Source: Bdellovibrionaceae bacterium UBA2466
GTDB lineage: Bacteria; Bdellovibrionota; FAC87; UBA2466
Length of the DNA: 22,265 nt
NCBI GenBank assembly: GCA_002342225.1
Contig: DDPO01000097.1
Coordinates: forward strand, 9,361 to 31,625
Direction: 5' to 3'
Part shown: positions 17,436 to 22,265 of the stretch, piece by piece
Position numbering within the stretch: the first letter of the stretch is position 1
How the letters are laid out: each line of letters begins with the position of its first letter
Notes under the pieces: model-generated
Databases searched by the model: none
The model's input: only the letters and a program-made list of their open reading frames with translations
Told to the model about the DNA's origin: nothing
Made by a program: the position numbers and the translations under genes

Positions 17436-18368
17436 ATGCAAAACGGCGCACCCTTAGTGTCGATCATTATCCCATGTTATAAAGCTGAAAAAGAACTGCC
17501 TTCAGCACTCGATTCGATTGCCCGTCAAACCCACACAAATTGGGAAGTTTTAGTAGTCAATGACTGTTGGCAAGACAGCACCGAGGACATCGTAAACCAA
17601 TTCCAAAAAAGCTATCCAAACAACCCATTTAAATTTTTTCGACACAGCAAAAATGAAGGACTTGGAGCCACACGAAATACTGGGATTAAAGCTGCAGCAG
17701 GAGATTTTGTAGCTTTCCTAGACCACGATGATCGATGGGATCCTAAACACCTAGAACACGCCCTAACAACCATGTCCCGAGCGAAAGCTGACATTTATTA
17801 CTCTCCAGTTCTTGTATTCAACGCCGATGGGACTGGAAACGATTGGATCTGGGGGCCCACTCAAGAGGATCTTGATCAATTTCCCCAATCTATTTTTAAT
17901 AGAAACTTTATTCAACCATCCTCTGCTGTTTTCAGTAGAGAGTTCATTACACGGCTTGGACCCATGGATACCGCTCCCGCTGTCCACTTTTGTGAAGATC
18001 ACGATTATTGGATTCGGGCTGTAAATCTGGGGGCCAAGTTTGTTACCACCAGTGAAGTTACTGCACATTACAGATACGCAAATCCAGATGCAGCAACCTC
18101 AAAAATACCCTTGATGATCGAGCATGATATTTCAGTGCAAAAAAAACACTTAGGAAGCACAGTCTTTTTTACCGCTACAAAACATCGCGCTATTGCAGGA
18201 AACTATCGCAGACTCGCCAATTTTTTTTGGAAATCCCATCATGTAAAAAGTCTCTGGTTTTTAACGCAATCGATTTATTGGTGCCCACGGGACCTAGGCA
18301 CTCTAAGACAATTCATTAAGGGCATCTTTTATTGGCCTTTCCTGTCACGGAAATTAAATCGAGCTTAG
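17436..18368 (+). CDS. family 2 glycosyltransferase
   Basis: This is a 310-residue GT-A fold enzyme that transfers a sugar from a nucleotide-sugar, probably at the cytosolic face of the membrane during surface polysaccharide or LPS assembly. PLVSIIIPCYKAEKEL (6-21) begins the nucleotide-binding fold. VNDCWQDSTED is the usual VND-x-S-x-D-x-T region. NEGLGATRNTGIKAAAGDFVAFLDHDD ends in the metal-binding DxD (Asp96-Asp98), and CEDHDYWIR (Glu187, Asp188) supplies the catalytic-base region. The frame is open from 17376, but that would overlap hutI and leave 20 unrelated residues; the ATG at 17436 fits the family N-terminus and the promoter. There is no transmembrane segment. It converges with the membrane protein gene, overlapping by 4 bp. 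Sugar specificity is unknown. Confidence 0.88.
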   Translation: MQNGAPLVSIIIPCYKAEKELPSALDSIARQTHTNWEVLVVNDCWQDSTEDIVNQFQKSYPNNPFKFFRHSKNEGLGATRNTGIKAAAGDFVAFLDHDDRWDPKHLEHALTTMSRAKADIYYSPVLVFNADGTGNDWIWGPTQEDLDQFPQSIFNRNFIQPSSAVFSREFITRLGPMDTAPAVHFCEDHDYWIRAVNLGAKFVTTSEVTAHYRYANPDAATSKIPLMIEHDISVQKKHLGSTVFFTATKHRAIAGNYRRLANFFWKSHHVKSLWFLTQSIYWCPRDLGTLRQFIKGIFYWPFLSRKLNRA

Positions 18369-20209
18369 TTCAGTGACGGTAACTCGTAGATCCTCCAGTG
18401 AGGATTTTCATAAGCAACCTTGAAACTGCGTCGAGGAACCTCAGCTCTCTCAATGAGGTGGGTTCCCTTGAATTCTTTTGAAAAAGTTAGAAATCCCTGA
18501 TCGGGTAATTTGCTGTAATCTTTCACCCCATATATTCCGTACAAGTGCTGCAACTTCTGCTCCGCCTCTTTTGCTTCCCGATACCTAAAATAGGCCAAAA
18601 TTTGATTTTTACGATAACCCACCACTTGAACCTGACGGTCGGATACCCCCCTCCAAGATCCTGACTCAAATAAAAAAACGCTTTCTTTAGGAGTAGACTG
18701 ATTAGCCCATCGCTGCATTTCCCAATTTGTTTTTAGCTCCCCCCGAAAAGCTTCTCGTCCATCCAAATAACTTTGGAAACACATAAACAAAACTGCAAAT
18801 AATCCAAAAACACAATTCCAATGCTGCTTTTTCCTGCGCAAATAAAATGAAACAGTAGAGAGAATTAAACTTGCAGAAAGAACCATCATAATTTTATTAA
18901 GGGTCAGAGAAAATCCCGGAGACAAGATCAGACGCAAAGCTGCGCTAGTGTCAGTTCCAAAAATTTCTCTTAAGGGTCTGCCAGCAAATAAATACAGCAG
19001 CCACCAAAACAAGACAAATAGCGGTGGCAACTGGGCAAGAATAGCCCCCCCTTTTTTCCAATTCACCTCGCCAAGAAATAGAATGAATATTAGCCCCCAA
19101 AAAAATCCACTTTTTGAAATAAGCAAAAATAGTATTATTGAGGTTGCAGTCCAATTTTCTGCGAAGCTGTTGCGACCCACTTTCTTAATCAAATAGATAA
19201 ATGCGATGGGCGCCAATAAAACTGAATTGATCACACTCACCCTGAAGGGACAAAAGATAATCAGAGGAAGAATTTTAAATTTGGCTCCGAACACATGAAA
19301 AGCCCCCAGAACAACTAAGGCTGTTAGGTTGGCCCACCAGAACGCTTTGAGTTTTGAAGGCTGCTTCGAAAACGGCTTGCATTGAAGCGCCGAAATAGCG
19401 AATGCCGAAAGCATGCTGGGAAAGCCCCACGGCCAGAAAGTGGTACTATTCCAAGGAACCAAATGGGGGTTTAAGAGAGCCGAAGGTAGCAATTCTTGGT
19501 CGGTTAATGGATTTTTAAAATGAGGTACAAGTACCAAGGGTACAGCCAATGAGGTAATTAACGGTATTACTAACGGCCAAAGAGTTTTTAAATTCAATTG
19601 TTTTTTTTGGTAAAAACCCAGAAACAACAGGATTAAAAAAATAAATTGTATGGTTTGACTAGGATGAATAAGTCCCGCTACGGCTAGACACAAACATGAT
19701 TCCAGCATTTTATATCTAAATACGAAACAAGCCGCCAAGACAATGAAAGGCATCACCAAATGTCCCGGATATGGTGAATGCATCATGCTAGGATAATAGG
19801 CCAAATTCAGTTGCCACGGATACATCGAGAAACTCAAGAATGCCACGATCATTGCCTGCCATTTGCTCTCTAATTGCAAACGAGCAAACAAATAGAATGC
19901 AATCCCAATCCCGACATTCTGAATAAAAACATAGAGCCAGCTAAGTATATAGGGGCCAGACTCATGAATCTTTGTTGAAAGGATCGCAAGCAGATTAGGT
20001 AGACTTGCTCTACCAAAAGCTTTTGAGCCAATAAAATTACTATCATGGACCCAGTTTTCTGGATGAGTAAAATACCTCGCCCAAACAACAGGGTGGTCAT
20101 CGCCATTGCTATTGGCCAGACGGGACTCGAAAGAACCTACTAAGAGGAATGTGCTCATTACGAAAGTTAACACCAACAATATAAATTCTATTTTACGGCT
20201 AAAAGTCAT
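18365..20209 (-). CDS. polytopic membrane protein, GT-C-like appearance, unknown function
   Basis: This is a 614-residue integral membrane protein. The N-terminal helix (about 8-26) is followed by a loop rich in acidic and aromatic residues (NGDDHPVVWARYF, 35-47). That order recalls GT-C glycosyltransferases, which carry catalytic acidic residues in the first external loop. Roughly ten further hydrophobic segments run to about residue 480. Features such as YPSMMHSPYPGHLVMPF and AGLIHPSQT stand out. The last 110 or so residues (NQSTPKESVFLF onward) look soluble. It resembles DUF6798-type proteins of unknown function, a resemblance from memory that a profile search should test. It has no recognisable ribosome site. 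It follows the DxD glycosyltransferase gene with a 36-bp gap and so is probably co-transcribed with it. Confidence 0.7.
   Translation of the reverse strand: MTFSRKIEFILLVLTFVMSTFLLVGSFESRLANSNGDDHPVVWARYFTHPENWVHDSNFIGSKAFGRASLPNLLAILSTKIHESGPYILSWLYVFIQNVGIGIAFYLFARLQLESKWQAMIVAFLSFSMYPWQLNLAYYPSMMHSPYPGHLVMPFIVLAACFVFRYKMLESCLCLAVAGLIHPSQTIQFIFLILLFLGFYQKKQLNLKTLWPLVIPLITSLAVPLVLVPHFKNPLTDQELLPSALLNPHLVPWNSTTFWPWGFPSMLSAFAISALQCKPFSKQPSKLKAFWWANLTALVVLGAFHVFGAKFKILPLIIFCPFRVSVINSVLLAPIAFIYLIKKVGRNSFAENWTATSIILFLLISKSGFFWGLIFILFLGEVNWKKGGAILAQLPPLFVLFWWLLYLFAGRPLREIFGTDTSAALRLILSPGFSLTLNKIMMVLSASLILSTVSFYLRRKKQHWNCVFGLFAVLFMCFQSYLDGREAFRGELKTNWEMQRWANQSTPKESVFLFESGSWRGVSDRQVQVVGYRKNQILAYFRYREAKEAEQKLQHLYGIYGVKDYSKLPDQGFLTFSKEFKGTHLIERAEVPRRSFKVAYENPHWRIYELPSLN
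18388..18408 (+). terminator. intrinsic terminator-like hairpin for the GT2 gene, inside the opposing gene
   Basis: AGATCCTC (18388-18395) pairs with GAGGATTT (18400-18407) around a CAGT loop. Six Watson-Crick pairs are followed by a G-U and an A-T pair, and the right arm runs into TTTT. It begins 19 bp after the GT2 stop and lies within the last codons of the convergent membrane-protein gene. The stem is short, so efficiency is uncertain. Confidence 0.45.
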
Positions 20210-20245
20210 CGACTTGTGTTATTCCGCTGAGAAATCATCCTCGAT

Positions 20246-21091
20246 TTAAACGTGGCTGTGTATTCTTCGTTTGTTAAAATATCTTTTTAATAAACGTAAA
20301 TAATTTCGTAAGCCTAATGAAAAAATAGGATCTCCAAACTTGTACTTTGTGAATCTCCTCACGAGCCTTGCAAAATTGGATCTTGAGATACGTAGAACAA
20401 GTGGGGACAACAGCTCAAGATGGTCCTTCCACCAGACACTCTCCCAGAGGTGTAAGCAGTAGGCCTTTGAAAAGTCTTCGACGGCATTTCCAAAAAGGAC
20501 TAACGGACGATCATAGTTGGGATAAAAAAAAGATTTTTGTTCCTCGATATGCAATAAATCGGGATGTTTTTGAGCGAGTTGAGCTGGGAGAACAACTGAG
20601 TGCTCTTCCCAAAATTGATCTTTTCCTTGAGATCTAAACCATTGATATTCCGAATGCCATATTTTCAAAAATCTTGCTTGAGGAGCAGCTAACATTACTG
20701 CATTACACAGTCCCCTGTCTGGTTGAATTCCCATGACAAATTCATGTTTGCGCAATGGTTCAAAGCTTTTTAAACAAACCACATCCGAGTCTAAATAAAT
20801 TCCACCGTGCTCAATAAGAGCGTTTAGTCGAACGACATCAGCTTGATGTGCATAATGCAACAAAGGCCTACCGAAAATTTCTTTCGGAGCTTCAATTTTA
20901 TTCAAAGTAAGAAAAGGTTTGGCTCGCTTCCACCACTTTCCAGAGGGTTCAAACTGATAATGGAAAAATATTTTGTCAGGTTTGTTTGTTTTTGCCGCAG
21001 AGACTATCGAAAGATAGTGTAAGTAGGAAAAAGGGCGGCCACCAAAATCTGGCTGCATTCCGAAGCAGTAATGTATGATGTTGGGTACCAT
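20246..21091 (-). CDS. DxD-motif glycosyltransferase (Gly_transf_sug / GT32-like)
   Basis: This 281-residue protein begins with VPNIIHYCFG, the typical IPKIIH-like start of the family. Its core motif HQADVVRLNALIEHGGIYLDSDV (82-104) contains the metal and nucleotide-sugar binding DxD, Asp101-Asp103. This places it with capsule, O-antigen and Och1-related sugar transferases that use a GT-A fold. The C-terminus (RRYFNKRRIHSHV-like) is basic, and there is no signal or transmembrane segment, so a peripheral cytosolic enzyme is likely. The ATG at 21091 has only a weak GAG upstream. A TGCTACAAT element 20 nt before the start could be its promoter. With the downstream membrane protein and the convergent GT2 it forms a small candidate glycan-assembly locus. 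The sugar is unknown. Confidence 0.85.
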   Translation of the reverse strand: MVPNIIHYCFGMQPDFGGRPFSYLHYLSIVSAAKTNKPDKIFFHYQFEPSGKWWKRAKPFLTLNKIEAPKEIFGRPLLHYAHQADVVRLNALIEHGGIYLDSDVVCLKSFEPLRKHEFVMGIQPDRGLCNAVMLAAPQARFLKIWHSEYQWFRSQGKDQFWEEHSVVLPAQLAQKHPDLLHIEEQKSFFYPNYDRPLVLFGNAVEDFSKAYCLHLWESVWWKDHLELLSPLVLRISRSNFARLVRRFTKYKFGDPIFSLGLRNYLRLLKRYFNKRRIHSHV

Positions 21092-21111
21092 TTGCGCTCA
21101 GTTTCTTGAAA

Positions 21112-21120
21112 ATTGTAGCA
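21112..21120 (-). promoter_or_regulatory. extended -10-like element for the DxD glycosyltransferase
   Basis: On the minus strand TGCTACAAT reads TGn followed by TACAAT (five of six). No matching -35 was found at 16-18 bp. The start would fall about 13 nt before the ATG at 21091. A second, weaker copy (GCTACATTT, 21151-21143) lies about 31 bp upstream within a repeated segment. Confidence 0.4.
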
Positions 21121-21141
21121 CAAACCGCTAAGGCTCACCGT

Positions 21142-21170
21142 AAATGTAGCTCCGCTAAGTTACATTTTTT
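21142..21170. repeat. hairpin AAATGTA / TACATTT with T-run on plus strand
   Basis: AAATGTA (21142-21148) and TACATTT (21161-21167) are a perfect 7-bp inverted repeat around a 12-nt loop. On the plus strand the right arm continues into TTT, so it looks like an intrinsic terminator pointing right. No plus-strand gene ends here, so it may be an operator or serve antisense transcription instead. A direct repeat partner of the left arm and loop lies at 21110-21133. Confidence 0.35.
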
Positions 21171-21211
21171 AGCAACCGGAATTACTCTTTGCGTTATCAC
21201 TTCCGAAAGGA

Positions 21212-22066
21212 TCAGACAAATTTTAGATCCATTGACATATTTAGTGCTGGAGCAGAGTGAGTTATCATTCCCACACTAATATAGTCCACTCCGCAACCAG
21301 CGATACTTCCAACTTTTTCCAATGTCATTCCCCCAGAGACCTCTATAAGACAAGAAGCACTTTCTGGGTTCGTTTTAATTTTTTTAACTGCCAGTGAAAC
21401 ATCTGATTCGGAAAAATTATCTAACATAATGACATCGGGTGGATTCTGAATAACTTTTTCGAGCGTTTCGAAATCTTGTATTTCGATTTCAACCCTGTGT
21501 AAAGGAGACCGCTCCTGCTTTGCGCGTTCGATTAGAGAAACAGGCTCTGCGAAGGCTTGATGATTTTCTTTGATGAGAATTCCATCACTCAAACTCCGAC
21601 GATGAATTCTTCCACCACCGGCCACAACTGCTTGCAACTGGAGACCCCTGAGTCCCGGCACGGTTTTTCTGGTCGCTAATATTTGGGTGTGATGCGGCTT
21701 TACTGCCTCAACAAATTGACGAGTCAAAGTCGCAACTCCACTTAGATGACTGAGATAGTTTATAAGTGTTCTCTCTGTCGTTAGGCAAAGCTCTGAGGTA
21801 GCACTAATTTTAAGAATTTCCTGCCCTGGACTGAGTCTGTCTCCCTCTCGAACTTTGCTCTCAATCTTCGCTAATCCGTCTAAAAGACCAGAGAACGCAG
21901 CGATAACCTGCTCACCAGAAAACACTCCATTTTCTTTCGAAAGTAAAATAGCCCGGCATGGCTTGTTTTTTTTATCTCCAAGCAGACGAACTGTAACATC
22001 ATCGTTAACACGATCAACTTCGAGCTCTTGCGAAATAGAATGCATTAATTCAGTTAGATTGATCAC
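21212..22066 (-). CDS. nadC: nicotinate-nucleotide pyrophosphorylase (quinolinate phosphoribosyltransferase)
   Basis: This makes nicotinate mononucleotide from quinolinate and PRPP in NAD synthesis. At 284 residues it shows ERTLINYLSHLSGVAT (98-113), the substrate-binding TRKTVPGLR (132-140), VAGGGRIHRRSLSDGILIKENH (148-169, with His155, Arg156 and Lys166), VIMLDNF and VSGGMT. The usual Asp before TRKT is Ala here, a small deviation. The start is GTG at 22066. An ATG seven codons later (22045) would trim the conserved N-terminal helix (NLTELMHSISQELE), so I prefer the GTG. Neither start has a Shine-Dalgarno; a promoter lies directly before the GTG. nadA and nadB are not in the window. Confidence 0.95.
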   Translation of the reverse strand: MINLTELMHSISQELEVDRVNDDVTVRLLGDKKNKPCRAILLSKENGVFSGEQVIAAFSGLLDGLAKIESKVREGDRLSPGQEILKISATSELCLTTERTLINYLSHLSGVATLTRQFVEAVKPHHTQILATRKTVPGLRGLQLQAVVAGGGRIHRRSLSDGILIKENHQAFAEPVSLIERAKQERSPLHRVEIEIQDFETLEKVIQNPPDVIMLDNFSESDVSLAVKKIKTNPESASCLIEVSGGMTLEKVGSIAGCGVDYISVGMITHSAPALNMSMDLKFV

Positions 22067-22072
22067 GACGTA

Positions 22073-22101
22073 GTATTAGCATATTGAAACTTAATTCTCA
22101 A
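22073..22101 (-). promoter_or_regulatory. candidate promoter for nadC, 6 nt before its GTG
   Basis: On the minus strand, TTGAGA (22101-22096, five of six) is followed by exactly 17 bp and TAATAC (22078-22073, three of six), preceded by the extended TGn. Six bases then lead to the GTG at 22066. The same -10-to-start spacing is seen at ggt and at the GT2 gene. It implies a leaderless or nearly leaderless nadC mRNA. Confidence 0.45.
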
Positions 22102-22115
22102 ATAAGGTTAAACCA

Positions 22116-22265
22116 CTAAAAAACTTTATTAAATTTCGAAATTTCAATGTTTTTGGTTAGTTTTGAGAATCGAGCCAGTAGGATTGGAACCACTTTTTCT
22201 TCAATCATAATAACGGCACAAACCACTGACAGACCGCCTAGGATGTCCACAAAATAATGTTGCTT
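22116..22265 (-). CDS. C-terminal end of a PAP2-type membrane protein (partial)
   Basis: A minus-strand frame enters from the window edge and runs 49 codons to a TAG at 22118-22116. It reads KQHYFVDILGGLSVVCAVIM and then a basic tail. HYFVDILGG matches the final motif of PAP2-superfamily phosphatases and phosphotransferases (H-x3-D, where the His is the nucleophile). It is followed by one last membrane helix, as in phosphatidylinositol or inositolphosphoryl-transferase-like members. With only 49 residues visible the substrate cannot be judged. The gene ends 49 bp before the nadC start on the same strand. Confidence 0.6.
   Translation of the reverse strand, partial: KQHYFVDILGGLSVVCAVIMIEEKVVPILLARFSKLTKNIEISKFNKVF

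Larger units (their letters stand above)
21092..21211. other. 120-bp spacer without a gene
   Basis: This lies between the nadC stop and the start of the DxD glycosyltransferase, both on the minus strand. I see no coding frame of useful length and no RNA gene. It holds the repeated -10-like motifs and the hairpin listed separately, so it is probably the promoter region of the glycosyltransferase pair. Confidence 0.7.

Noticed and set aside
1..22265. CRISPR arrays, insertion sequences, tRNA or rRNA genes and known riboswitches.
   Set aside because: Reading through the window showed no regularly spaced repeats, transposase-like proteins, tRNA T-loop patterns or recognisable riboswitch cores.

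Overview
This is a gene-dense, moderately AT-rich stretch of a bacterial chromosome with no gap above about 120 bp. The organism is Gram-negative: it encodes an LptF/LptG-type LPS-export permease, an outer-membrane beta-barrel-like protein with a signal peptide, and a lipoprotein gamma-glutamyltranspeptidase. The membrane-bound Fe-S reductase family (NarI-like membrane part, two 4Fe-4S clusters, two CCG-type domains) and the gene mix are reminiscent of the former Deltaproteobacteria, perhaps Bdellovibrionota. That placement is inference from family resemblance only.

Left part (1-4048): a HAD-IIB (Cof-type) phosphatase gene, cut by the window edge, diverges from a small outer-membrane-type protein. 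Next comes a divergent pair: lipoprotein gamma-glutamyltranspeptidase (minus) and a Nit1-like carbon-nitrogen hydrolase (plus). Both families have links to glutathione turnover.

Centre (4128-17397): ten plus-strand genes with gaps of -4 to 42 bp look like one long transcription unit or a few nested ones. The order is a membrane Fe-S oxidoreductase, an MBL-fold hydrolase, alaS, lptG-like, def, fmt, rpe, hutH, hutU and hutI. The striking feature is that three histidine-utilisation genes directly follow a translation and envelope housekeeping string. The first three Hut steps (histidine to urocanate to imidazolonepropionate to formiminoglutamate) are complete here, but no gene for formiminoglutamate breakdown is present.

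Right part (17436-22265): a GT2 glycosyltransferase (plus) converges with a two-gene minus-strand group, a DxD (GT32/Gly_transf_sug-like) glycosyltransferase and a large polytopic membrane protein of GT-C-like appearance. This is plausibly a surface-glycan locus. Further right are nadC (minus, GTG start) and the C-terminal end of a PAP2-type membrane protein, cut by the window edge.

Regulatory observations: three genes without a Shine-Dalgarno sequence (ggt, the GT2 gene, nadC) have a -10-like element exactly 6 nt before the start codon, which predicts leaderless or nearly leaderless mRNAs. There is a tandem 10-bp repeat in the first divergent gap, an inverted repeat in front of alaS, repeated -10-like motifs upstream of the DxD glycosyltransferase, and a terminator-like hairpin for the GT2 gene that lies inside the opposing coding region. 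I found no mobile element, CRISPR array, tRNA or rRNA. I see no clearly new defence or mobile system; the most unusual points are the hut gene context and the repeated promoter-to-start geometry.
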